This document shows positions 18,699 to 27,426 of a stretch of 64,000 bases of DNA, one piece after another. The stretch lies in assembly GCF_033343995.1 (NCBI RefSeq), contig NZ_CP137573.1:1-64000 (forward strand), written 5' to 3'. Within the stretch, counting starts at the first letter, position 1. Each line of letters opens with the position of its first letter. Both the position numbers and the translations under genes were made by a program. The notes below the pieces were generated by a model, which was given only the letters and a program-made list of their open reading frames with translations, ran no database searches and was not told the DNA's origin. Source of the DNA: Streptomyces sp. HUAS YS2. GTDB lineage: Bacteria; Actinomycetota; Actinomycetes; Streptomycetales; Streptomycetaceae.

Positions 18699-19412
18699 AT
18701 GCGGAGCGTGAGTGGCTGGCATCTTGATGAGTGGGGTGAGCTGACAGCGTCGTCGGCGGCAGCCCTGGCCGGTGTGGCGCTGGAGGAGAGACAGCCGCCG
18801 ACGGATCCGGTGGCGTATCACGGCCGACAGGGAAAGATCACGGCATGGCCGTCGTCGTTTCGGTCGAAGGTGGTGTGCGGGTCGCTGCGCCGGCTGCGGG
18901 TGACGGTGGAGCTGGACTTCGACCCGGAGGTTGTCCGCTTCAGTGGGGAGCCGGTGGAGCTGCACTGGGAGTCGGGGCGGGCCCGGTACCGGTGGCGGCC
19001 CGATTTCGTCGCAAGGATGCGGGACGGTTCTCGGTGTGTCGTGGTCGTGCGGCCGCCGCGCGGGATCGGGCCGCAGTGGCAGGAGCGTCTGGCGGCGCTC
19101 GATGAGGTCGCACAGGCCGCGGGCTGGCAGGTTCAGATGCGTTCCGTCCCGCAGGGTACCCAGTTAGAGAACCTGATGTGGCTCGCGGACTACCGCTTCG
19201 CAGACGGGGTGGACCCGGAACAGGAACAGGCCGTTCTCCATGCTTTTCGGCGCAGGCGGCCTCTGTTCGAGGGGGTGGGTGCGTGCGGAGTCCCGGACCT
19301 GATCGCTATTGATCTTGTGTATGGGCTGATGTGGCAGCGGCGGCTGCTGTTCGACTGGGACCAGCCGCTGCCTCGGGGCCCGCTGGTGTGGACGGCGCAG
19401 GGGGCGGCATGA
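18699..19412 (+). CDS. TnsA-like transposase endonuclease subunit
   Basis: ATG 18699 with GAAGAGGG at 18690-18697. The 237-residue protein fits the TnsA-like heteromeric transposase endonuclease subunit of actinobacteria: VTVELDFDPEVVRFSGEPVE, RYRWRPDFVARMRDGSRCVV, then VVRPPRGIG, and a C-terminal helical part. In TnsA the site is E ... D ... Q/E-x-K; here an Asp is present in RPDF, but the place of the E/Q-x-K reads VVVRPP, as in the divergent 'DVRP' group but with its Asp also gone. TnsA cuts the 5' ends and lets the element move by cut-and-paste. Stop overlaps the tnsB start (ATGA). Confidence 0.78.
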   Translation: MRSVSGWHLDEWGELTASSAAALAGVALEERQPPTDPVAYHGRQGKITAWPSSFRSKVVCGSLRRLRVTVELDFDPEVVRFSGEPVELHWESGRARYRWRPDFVARMRDGSRCVVVVRPPRGIGPQWQERLAALDEVAQAAGWQVQMRSVPQGTQLENLMWLADYRFADGVDPEQEQAVLHAFRRRRPLFEGVGACGVPDLIAIDLVYGLMWQRRLLFDWDQPLPRGPLVWTAQGAA

Positions 19413-21718
19413 CTCAGCGGAAGTTGTGGGGCTGGTTCGAGAGTGACCGGGTCAGCCTCGAAGACCGGGTGCGCTGGCAGGGGCGGGAGTTCCGTGTCGT
19501 TGCTTTCACCGGCCCTTATGTCACACTCCAGCCTCTGCCGGAGCCTGCTGCGCTGGTGGAGGCCTCGTACGGGGAGATGGCAGGGTCGGCGGACTTTGCC
19601 GTCCTGGACGAGGCGGGAAATGCCGTCGAACGGACCAGGCTGCCGCCTCTGGGAAGACTGCTGCTGGTCGTCGGCAAGGAGGACCGCAAGCGGGCGCTGA
19701 TGTGGCACCGGCACATGAAGGAGGTCGAGACCGGAATCCGGCCCGGCCGGCGCGTTCCACGGGCGGATTACGACCCGGCGAGCACCACGATGGAGCAGCG
19801 GCTGAAACGCAAGGCTGCCGAGCTCGACGAGCTGGACATCAGCATCAGCTGGCGCACGCTGGACGACAAGCGGCGCCGATGGAAGCAGGCGGATGAGAAC
19901 CCGCTGGTCCTCATCATCGATGGGCGCAAGGGGCGAGCTCCCTCGCCGGGAGGAAGGACCGACCCGCGTCTGCTGGAGATCATGCAGGAGGTGACCGCGA
20001 TCCTGGCGCGCCAGTCGGGCGGGAGGATCGAGCGGGCATTCGATCTGGTCGAGGAACGCGTCGAGACCCGGTACGCGAAAGAGCTCGAGGATCCGCAGGA
20101 GGCGAAGCGGCTGCGGCTGCCACGCTCGACGTTCTACAAACGGATGAACGAGCTCGGCCTGTCTGCCATCCTGCTCGGCACGACCCGGCAGCGGGCCTCC
20201 CAGGCGAGCAAGCCCAAGAAGCCCTACACCCCGTCATACGCGGTGCGGCCCGGGCAGATCATGCAGATCGGCACCACTCCGCTGCGGATCAAGGTTCTGG
20301 GTGACGGCGGGGAGGTCGTGTCGGCGGAGATGACGATTCTGATCGATGTCGCGACCCGCAGCATCGTCGCGCTGATGATCGTGCCCGTCGTCACGGGCGA
20401 GGGAAAACCCGGGCAGCGGGTCGGTGGCCGGGCGACACGAACGTTCGACCTGGTCCTCCTGCTCGCCCAGGCATACGCACCCATGCCGACACTGCCCGGC
20501 TGGGACCCTCTGACCGCGGCCAGTGCCTCGGCGCTGCCGTTCATCAAGCTGCGTGAGGCGGACCCCCGCTTCACCGAGGCCTCCGCGGCCCGCCCGGTGA
20601 TCCATCCGAGAACGATCATCGTCGACCAGGGCAGTCAGTATCTGAGCCAGCACTTCGAGGACGTCTGCAACTTCCTCGGCATCACCCTCCTCTATGCGCG
20701 CAAAGAGGAGCCCGACGACAAGCCGATCGTCGAGCGGGTCTTCTCCTCGTTCGCCGATTCCTTCAGCCAGCACGTCGCCGGCTGGACCGGGCGCAGTCAC
20801 GCGGTGCGCGGGCGGGGCGTCGAGCGCCAGCCGCTGTGGACCATTAACAAGGTGCAGCATATGGCGCACGAGTGGGTGGCCCTGGAATATCAGCAGCTGC
20901 CCCACGAAGGGCTGCAGCACCCGGAGCTGCCAGGCATGACGCTGTCTCCGAACGAGATGTACGCGGCGATTGTTCCCGGCGCCGGGTACCGGCCCAGGCC
21001 GCTGTCACCGACGGACAACCGGCAGCTGCTGCTGCCGGCCTGGGTGACGGTAACCGACAAGGGTTTCGACATCGAGAACCGCACGTACCAGAACGAGGTG
21101 GGTGAGCTGAGGCTCATGGCCGGGCTGCATTCCGGGCTGGCCGGACCGGGCAAAGGCGGCCGGTGGGAAGCACGCTTCAACCCCTACCGTCCCGATGTCG
21201 CCTGGCTGTACGACCACCGCGGCCCGGGACGGTGGATCAAGGCGGATTTCGTCCACCGGCGGCTGCTCACCGACGTCCACTGGACCGTGGATCACTGGGA
21301 GGAGGCCACCGCTGTAGTCCTGGCTGATGGCGGCCGTAAGGAGCACCAGGCAGCGATCGCCCTCGCCGTGAAGGAACGCCGCCGTCGCACCCGCACCGCT
21401 CCCCCACGCCACACCCGAACCGGGCCGTGGATCCCGTTCCAGGGCCCGGAGCTGGACGTCGACGAGCCTGCGGCCAACCCGTACGCCGGCATCGGTGAGA
21501 TCGACCTGGACTCCATCACTCCCTACGAATCCCTGCCGATCCCGGCACGGCCGACCGCCGCGCCGACTGGCGCCGTCTCCACGCCGTCTGACAGGGACGG
21601 CCTGGCTGCCCTCTTCGCGGACACCGCGCCTGACGACGACCTCGATGAGGCCCCGGACCACCCCGCTTTCGACCTGGGCCTGCCAGGAAGCACCGAAACC
21701 GTCGAAGGAGAGATGTGA
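19409..21718 (+). CDS. TnsB-like DDE transposase with Gly at the first catalytic position
   Basis: ATG 19409 overlaps the tnsA-like stop; 769 residues. An N-terminal helix-turn-helix region (RLRLPRSTFYKRMNELGLSA ...) precedes a retroviral-integrase-type core. The second Asp is D406 in IIVDQGSQYLS and the Glu is E442 in KPIVERVFSSF, 35 residues apart as expected for DD(35)E. The first Asp should lie in the 'Q-I-D-x-T' strand; here it reads MQIGTTPLRIKV, with GGC (Gly288) where GAC would be Asp. A Mu/TnsB-type beta-barrel follows (NEVGELRLMAGLHSG region) and a long acidic, Pro-rich tail that usually contacts TnsC. Function predicted by family; catalytic competence doubtful. Confidence 0.85.
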   Translation: MTQRKLWGWFESDRVSLEDRVRWQGREFRVVAFTGPYVTLQPLPEPAALVEASYGEMAGSADFAVLDEAGNAVERTRLPPLGRLLLVVGKEDRKRALMWHRHMKEVETGIRPGRRVPRADYDPASTTMEQRLKRKAAELDELDISISWRTLDDKRRRWKQADENPLVLIIDGRKGRAPSPGGRTDPRLLEIMQEVTAILARQSGGRIERAFDLVEERVETRYAKELEDPQEAKRLRLPRSTFYKRMNELGLSAILLGTTRQRASQASKPKKPYTPSYAVRPGQIMQIGTTPLRIKVLGDGGEVVSAEMTILIDVATRSIVALMIVPVVTGEGKPGQRVGGRATRTFDLVLLLAQAYAPMPTLPGWDPLTAASASALPFIKLREADPRFTEASAARPVIHPRTIIVDQGSQYLSQHFEDVCNFLGITLLYARKEEPDDKPIVERVFSSFADSFSQHVAGWTGRSHAVRGRGVERQPLWTINKVQHMAHEWVALEYQQLPHEGLQHPELPGMTLSPNEMYAAIVPGAGYRPRPLSPTDNRQLLLPAWVTVTDKGFDIENRTYQNEVGELRLMAGLHSGLAGPGKGGRWEARFNPYRPDVAWLYDHRGPGRWIKADFVHRRLLTDVHWTVDHWEEATAVVLADGGRKEHQAAIALAVKERRRRTRTAPPRHTRTGPWIPFQGPELDVDEPAANPYAGIGEIDLDSITPYESLPIPARPTAAPTGAVSTPSDRDGLAALFADTAPDDDLDEAPDHPAFDLGLPGSTETVEGEM

Positions 21719-22845
21719 AGGCGACCACGGCGCTCCAGAAACAGCAGGAAGAACGGGCGCTGCAGCGGGCGCAGCTGGCGCCGATGCGCCCGGAATGGAT
21801 CTACCGCCGCCAGGGGTGGAACAGCTTCACGCGCGAAGACATCGCCCAGCCCGACCTGGCCGACCACCCCCCGCTACCGACGGAGGATGAGCGCCTCAGC
21901 GACCCCCGCCTGGCCTACCACGCCCACCTGAAGCTGGTCTCCCACCAAGGCTACGACGAGGTCCTGCTGGCGTCGTTCAGAGCCGTGATGGTCAACAGTG
22001 ACCGGCGGGAGGGGATCCTGGACCGAGTCATCGACGCAATGAGCGGCACAGGCAAGTCCCTGCTGCTGAGGGCTATCGGCCGCACGGTCCAGCGCGACAT
22101 CGAGGACCGCACCGGAGGCGAGCTGGGCGCGCACATCCCGGTCGTCCACATCCTCGCGCCGGCCGACACCGACAGCAAGGTCAACTGGGTGTGGGAGATC
22201 GCCTGCTTCCTCGGCCTCAACCCCGAGCCCCTCAACGAGAACGCCCTCCTGCGCTGGCGCAGCTATCCCGACCTGTCGGTGCCGGTCAACTACGTCCTGG
22301 AGAACGCTCTCACCCGGCTGCTGCTCGTCGACGACATCCAACGCGTCCAGCCCCACCAGCTCGCCCCGGTCCTGCACTACTTCGACTACCTGCGCAACCG
22401 GCTCGGTATCACCACCATCTTCTGCGGCACCGGCGCCAGCGACATCGTCCACGAAGCCCGCGCGATCGCCGACCGGCACGAAGTCGCCATACAGAGGCGC
22501 CTCACACTCCGTGCCACCCACAGCCCCGGCCAGCAAGACGCGCAGCAGAAGGACCAGGCACATTCTTTGCTGCCCATCACCTGGCTCGATCCGATCCCGT
22601 TCAACGCACAGGACAAAGAATCATGGCTGCAAGTCCTGGCCGGGTACGAGAAACACCTCAGCCTGCACAACCTGAACAAGCATGCCCTGACCGAGCACCA
22701 CGAGTACCTCCACAACCGCACCGGCGGATACTTCCTCGCCCTGTCCCAACTGATCTGCCAAGCAGCCACCCTCGCCATCCTGACCGGCACCGAGAACATC
22801 ACCCGCACCGAACTCGACGCCATCCACATCGGCCGCGGGCACTGA
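21715..22845 (+). CDS. TnsC/TniB-like AAA+ ATPase
   Basis: GTG 21715 overlaps the tnsB-like stop by four bases. The 376-residue protein has a Walker A A108MSGTGKS115 (Ala in place of the usual first Gly), a Walker B LLLVDDIQRV, and a sensor-like ITTIFCGTGASDIV. The N-terminal helical part (EWIYRRQGWNSFTREDI) is the kind that docks on the transposase. TnsC proteins form rings on DNA, link TniQ target choice to TnsA/B and give target immunity. It is the last gene of the tniQ-tnsA-tnsB-tnsC operon; the IS copy 2 begins 152 bases later. Confidence 0.83.
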   Translation: MKATTALQKQQEERALQRAQLAPMRPEWIYRRQGWNSFTREDIAQPDLADHPPLPTEDERLSDPRLAYHAHLKLVSHQGYDEVLLASFRAVMVNSDRREGILDRVIDAMSGTGKSLLLRAIGRTVQRDIEDRTGGELGAHIPVVHILAPADTDSKVNWVWEIACFLGLNPEPLNENALLRWRSYPDLSVPVNYVLENALTRLLLVDDIQRVQPHQLAPVLHYFDYLRNRLGITTIFCGTGASDIVHEARAIADRHEVAIQRRLTLRATHSPGQQDAQQKDQAHSLLPITWLDPIPFNAQDKESWLQVLAGYEKHLSLHNLNKHALTEHHEYLHNRTGGYFLALSQLICQAATLAILTGTENITRTELDAIHIGRGH

Positions 22846-22993
22846 GGTGAGGTACAGCGCACTGTGAAGCTACCGGTTATGAAAGGAAGGTTGCGAGCAG
22901 GTCGTCACGGGATGAGAGGGGTCAGTTTCGGTGACGTCCCAAGACCTGTCAGGAGGCTGACCTTGGGCACGGGCTTGTCCGCCTCGCGGCGTC
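22846..22993. other. Possible end region of the Tn7-like element
   Basis: 148 non-coding bases between tnsC and IS copy 2. Two similar blocks lie close together: GTCAGTTTCGGTGAC and GTCAGGAGGCTGAC, at about 22920-22965. Short repeated sites near a transposon end are what TnsB binds, but the pattern is weak and no terminal inverted repeat could be matched by eye. Confidence 0.25.
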
Positions 22994-23012
22994 CTAGGGC
23001 CTGTCCGCAATG

Positions 23013-23510
23013 TCAGCTAGGGAGCCATAGTCGCAGGCAGGCGAGGGTGACCAGGGCTTTGTAGTGGCGGGCTCGTTTGTCGTAGCGGGTGGCGAGGGCC
23101 TTGTTCTGCTTGAGCCGGTTGAAACAGCGTTCGACGACGTTGCGGCGCCGGTAGACCTCGCGGTCGAGACGGCACAGGCTCTCGCCTCGCCGGAGGCATC
23201 CGTTGATCTGGTCGACGCGTTCGGGGATGGTGCAGGCGATACCGCGTCTGCGCAGGTAGGAGCGGATCTTGCGGGATGAGTAGCCCTTGTCGCCGACCAC
23301 CCGTAGCGGTCGGGTGCGGGGCCGGCCGGGCCCGTATCGCTTGATGTGGATGCGGGCCATGACCGGTTCGAACTGCGTTCAGTCGTTGACGTTCCCGCCG
23401 GTGATCGTGAAGGCGAGCGGCCGGCCCTGTCCGTCGCAGGCAAGGTGGATCTTTGTGCTCAGTCCGCCGCGGGACCGGCCGAGTGCTTCGCCGGTCCAGG
23501 GCCCCCTTTT
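23013..23510 (-). pseudogene. IS5-type transposase orfB, copy 2, nonsense mutation
   Basis: Matches orfB of copy 1 except for a C-to-A change that makes TGA in place of TGC in the N-D-C-T-Q stretch (about 23376-23378). The Asp and Glu of the active site lie after the stop, so this copy cannot make a working transposase. Confidence 0.85.
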
Positions 23511-23848
23511 CGGGCCCCGGCGGCGTGCTGATGGGCCCGCACGATGGTCGAGTCGACGCAAACGATCGACCAGTCGACCTCGCCGATCGCGTCCGAGTGC
23601 TGCTGGACGTGGGCCAGGAGCCGGTCCCAGGTTCCGTCCGCTGACCAGCGGCGGAACCGTTCGTAGACGGTCTTCCACGGCCCGTACCGCTCGGGCAGGT
23701 CCCGCCAGGCCGCACCCGTGGACAGCTTCCACAGGATTCCGTTGAGGACCTGCCGCCGGTCCCGCACCGGACGACCCATCCGGGGCGGAGCCAGCAACGG
23801 CCCGATCACTTCCCAGGCCTGATCAGTCAGTTCATGACGTCGCACCAC
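23459..23848 (-). CDS. IS5-type transposase orfA, copy 2
   Basis: Predicted protein identical to orfA of the 7.7 kb copy, from GTG 23848, with the first catalytic Asp in FASTR/VCVDST context. It is followed by the broken orfB. Confidence 0.85.
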   Translation of the reverse strand: MVRRHELTDQAWEVIGPLLAPPRMGRPVRDRRQVLNGILWKLSTGAAWRDLPERYGPWKTVYERFRRWSADGTWDRLLAHVQQHSDAIGEVDWSIVCVDSTIVRAHQHAAGARKGGPGPAKHSAGPAAD

Positions 23849-23885
23849 GAACGGAGTAACGACCGATCGACATTGCGGACACGCC

Positions 23886-26067
23886 CTAGAACCTCATCCC
23901 TTACAGCATCCACAGTCGTCTGCGCCCACTGCTCCTGCACCGTGGCCAGGACCAGGCCGGCCGCACCGGCCAGGGCACACCCCTGAAGAAGCTTGGCGGC
24001 CTCATCCTTCCTCTTTCTGTGGGTGTTTGCGAGCGAGTCGTTCTTCTTGGCCTCCCCCAGCCACAGTTCCTGGGCGGTGGCGAGCGCGAAGTCCATCTCG
24101 ACACAAGGGTTGCCGTCCACAAGGAGCTCGAACTCCTCGCAGACCAGTGCCTGACGCGCCCAGTGCTCGCTGCGGAGGAACCGTGTGGCCAGAAGGGGGA
24201 CGTCCCCGTCGTTCTCCACGAGTTCCAGGACTGCCGGATGCAGGTCGTAGAACCATTGAGGCTCTGGTGCCGCAGGTCTCCACCGGTCAGATGTCAGCTG
24301 GTTGGTCCCCCCGCAACGCCGGCACAGGTAGCTCTGGCTGATCTCCGACAGAGGATAGAACTCGAGGATCGGGCAGTGGCCGCAGCCCAGGATCAGCCCG
24401 CGGCGCAGTACGCCTTGGGACGTCCACTGATCCACCTGCTCTCGCCGCGCCGTCGGCTCCCATCCATGGTCATCGAGGCCGGCGATGGCCTCCCAGGACA
24501 GCACCGTTGCCGACTTGAGCTTCCACCAGCTGCCCACCGGGCAGCCCCCGGGGACGGCTGGAGACATGAACATGCGCAGCAGGGCCCACCCAGGGCTGGC
24601 GGCAAGTTCTTCCAGCGCTGTTCTGGAACCAAGGAGGCGTTCGGTGATGGCTGCCCGCTTCCCTGCTGGACTCGGGCGGACGTCTGCACCTTGGGCAGAT
24701 GCGGTGACGTTCAGCGTGCTCTTGATACCTGGCCAAGCCAGCCGTGGGGAGGCGAGGGAACCTGCCAGGGAAGCCCCGCTGGGGACAAAGTCGAAACGGT
24801 GCGACCAGTAGGTGACTCCTCCGTCCGCGGCTCGAGCAAAGGTCTCCCACGGGTTCTGCCCTGTGGCAATCACGGCGTGCGAACCCAGTACAGGAAGCGG
24901 CGGCACGGGGTGGCTGGGGGCGGTAAGGGTGACCTGCCAGCGGTGCCTGTCGGGATCCAGACCGTTCGGGACTTCTGCGGCCAGCGAGAGAGAGGCCTGA
25001 AGGGTGCCATCAGGTTCCCTGGTGACGGGTAGTGAACGCGGTTGGTCCCAGCTGTCCTTCAGGACCACCATCAACGGGTGGTCGATGTCGATGGCGTCAG
25101 GGTGCACTGCTTTGAAGGGACGTTCTTCCTCCTCCGGTGGAATCGACCTGAAGGAGCGCTTGTGCCACCTCTCCTCGGTCTGCTGCCGAGTCTCCTCAAC
25201 GGTCAGCGACGCACTCGTCACCAGCACGTGCTTACGCGGCGAGAACAACCACATGTCGTACAGGCCAGGCTCAGCCCACGGAATCCACGTCGCCACGCCA
25301 CGGATCTGGCGCAGTACTTCAGCAAGGGCAAAGTCCTCCGGGCGGTCCCCCAGAACCACAACGGGCTCCCGTCGCTGGAACGCTCTTGAGACCGAGACGC
25401 ACAGCGCCGCCTCATGCGAGCGGGCGGGGCAAGAATCCCCAAGTGCACCTGGATGCAGCTGCGAGAGCAGAGGCGACTCATTGCCGCGGGCGGCGACCTC
25501 CTGCCACTGGCCGGCCGTGATCTGGCCTTCCGCTTCGGATTCACCGATACCCACGTGCATCGCATAGGCGAGGGCTTCCACCGTGGTCACCAGACGCCGA
25601 GGGACACCGACGACCGTTGCCTTCGTGACCGCAGACAGTGGCGTGAGGTCGTGCACGTCGGCGTCGAACAGGTGGCTGCTCTGCACATGCTCGTCGCGCC
25701 TGTTCGTACCACACAGCTCACGCAGTTCGTCGGCTGCTGCCTCGGCCTCCTGAACGATGGGCGCGTTCCACGGTTCCTTACGCAGCATCTCCTCGAACTG
25801 CTCGCCAGCAGCCTCGGTTGCTCGACCAGCTATCAGCCCATTGATGGTGCCCGGCCGCACCCCGTCGGCCGTAGCCCACGACGGCACGTAGGCGAGCACG
25901 TGATCAGGATTGAAACGCGTCAAGCAACGCTCCACAGCCGGGTGCGTGACGGCGGCAGACGGGATGACCACGATGCCGCTGCACCCCCACACCCTGGACA
26001 GCCGTGCCAGACCCGCCGCGGCCCAAGCCGCCCAGTTGTCATCATCGTGCGGGGCCACCAGGACCAC
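23886..26067 (-). pseudogene. Large zinc-ribbon/nuclease-like protein, 3' end removed by IS copy 2
   Basis: About 730 residues remain. Near the end are a zinc ribbon (CGHCPILEF ... YLCRRCGG) and, 90 residues on, CVEMDFALATAQELWLGEAK KND, a D ... E-x-K pattern of the PD-(D/E)XK fold. The final 16 residues (RNVDRSLLRSWCDVMN) are coded by the IS end, so the true C-terminus is lost after RDEVLG. The N-terminal 500 residues contain beta-rich, Pro-rich sequence with no domain I know. GTG 26067 is used here, but the frame is open upstream to about 26112 with good sense (PLSYAARPPR), so the true start may lie there. Divergent from the nuclease-helicase pair at 26.3 kb. Confidence 0.55.
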
Positions 26068-26265
26068 TCTGGGCGGCCTGGCCGCGTAGGACAGAGGCAG
26101 AAAGGCAAACGACTACTCAGACACCCACCCAGTGTCTCTCATCCAAGGTCTGCTACTGGTGCTTCCACGGTTCCCGCTCCCTCCCCCACCCCAAGCACAC
26201 ACAACCTGACCCAGAGCACGATCAAGCGGCTCCTCTTCGCAACCACGCACCCGCAACGCCTATTC

Positions 26266-27321
26266 TTGATCATCTATGAACGCTGTCCGGCCGCTGGTGA
26301 AGCAGAAAGGCAGGCGAGGAGTGCCAGCCGAGGATCCGGCAAAACGATCGATAGGCAGAACGTCATCAACACCGACCTACGCAAAGCTCTTGTCCGCGGA
26401 CGTGAGGCCGTCGATGAGACCACCCGCTTCTGGCTCACCGTCAACGGGCGATGGGACGAGGAAGCCGCTACCGCTCGACTATGCGAGCAATCCGCGCCGT
26501 ACCTCCAGCCCATCACCTTCAACAGGGCTCAGGAGGCTCGTATCGGTGCGGACTGGCTGTGGTGGTTCATCGACCGCGGGAGTGGGACTTGCTTCGGCAT
26601 GCTGTGCCAGGCCAAGAACCTGAAGAAGGATGGCCCCCGCTGGAAGATAGGCTTTGACCAGACCAACAAGACCGGCGCCCAGATTAAACTGCTCGCGCGG
26701 GCCGCCGAGAGCCTTCAAGTTCCGGCCGCATACATCCTGTATTGCGGAGACGAGGAATACAGAGACGGGCTCGCGTGCCGCGCCCATTCAACGTTCGAAT
26801 GTGCCACTTGTGCCCGCGCTGGCGTCTCTGTGCTCAGCGCGCTCGGCGCCCAGTACCTCTGCAACAGCTACTCAACCGACACCAACGCGTGTGCCATAGC
26901 AGCCTTCCAACGATCTCAACCCCTGGAAGATCTGGTTGCACCGGAGACACCCGACGGTGCCCTGTGGGACATGAACTTCCATGAGTGTGTCGGCACCCTG
27001 CAGGCGTTCCTCAGCGAGCCTCAGTACGGAGCAGCACGCGTTGCGAAACAACTCTTCGACCAGCTCTCATCCCTGCGCGGGACTCAGTTCGGCCGTGTAC
27101 CCCCAAGGGTGGAGCTCTCCACACTCCCCCGGAACGATTGCGTCCACCCCCTCCTGCCGTCAGACCGAGGACACCTTCCTCGCCCCTACTTCCGAGACGT
27201 CCTTCAAGGGCTACGCAAAGCGGTACCCGCGTACGTACACGACGCAGAAGCTGGCCGCCTCGATCGCCTCCCTGCCAAGGTCACCAACACCGTCAGCAGC
27301 ATCCTCGTCACCTACCTCTGA
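26266..27321 (+). CDS. DUF6615-like PD-(D/E)XK nuclease
   Basis: About 350 residues. The core reads FNRAQEARIGADWLWWFIDR followed by TCFGMLCQAKNLKKDGPRW, i.e. E-x2-GAD ... Q-AK, the pattern of restriction-like nucleases and of DUF6615. A later Cys-rich part (YCGDEEYRDGLACRAHSTFE, CATCARAG) may bind zinc. Start uncertain: TTG 26266 is in frame; ATG 26276 is in another frame and would need a shift. The stop is 105 bases before the HA helicase, so the two could be co-transcribed as a nuclease-helicase pair. Substrate unknown. Confidence 0.6.
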   Translation: MIIYERCPAAGEAERQARSASRGSGKTIDRQNVINTDLRKALVRGREAVDETTRFWLTVNGRWDEEAATARLCEQSAPYLQPITFNRAQEARIGADWLWWFIDRGSGTCFGMLCQAKNLKKDGPRWKIGFDQTNKTGAQIKLLARAAESLQVPAAYILYCGDEEYRDGLACRAHSTFECATCARAGVSVLSALGAQYLCNSYSTDTNACAIAAFQRSQPLEDLVAPETPDGALWDMNFHECVGTLQAFLSEPQYGAARVAKQLFDQLSSLRGTQFGRVPPRVELSTLPRNDCVHPLLPSDRGHLPRPYFRDVLQGLRKAVPAYVHDAEAGRLDRLPAKVTNTVSSILVTYL

Positions 27322-27426
27322 TCACGCTAGCCACCCGGCCCACGACGCCCCCGACGGCCGCTACTTGTACCTCGCGTCGCAGCAAACCCGACATCGAGAT
27401 GCGATCCCTTCGGAGTCTCGGGATGG

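Larger units (their letters stand above)
22994..23889 (-). mobile_element. IS5-type insertion sequence copy 2 (888 bp), inverted, transposase broken
   Basis: The element is 22998-23885, bounded by CTAG at 22994-22997 and 23886-23889. It has the same ends and length as copy 1. The first transposase frame (23459-23848) is intact, but the second carries one change: the codon after GGNVND is TGA instead of TGC, so orfB stops early and only resumes as a separate frame (23013-23360). A transposase from copy 1 could still move it. It interrupts the nuclease-like gene at 23.9-26.1 kb. Confidence 0.9.

Noticed and set aside
7702..23885. Claim that the two 888-bp IS form a proven composite transposon
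   Set aside because: Each copy has its own CTAG on both sides, which is what independent insertions leave; kept only as a possibility.
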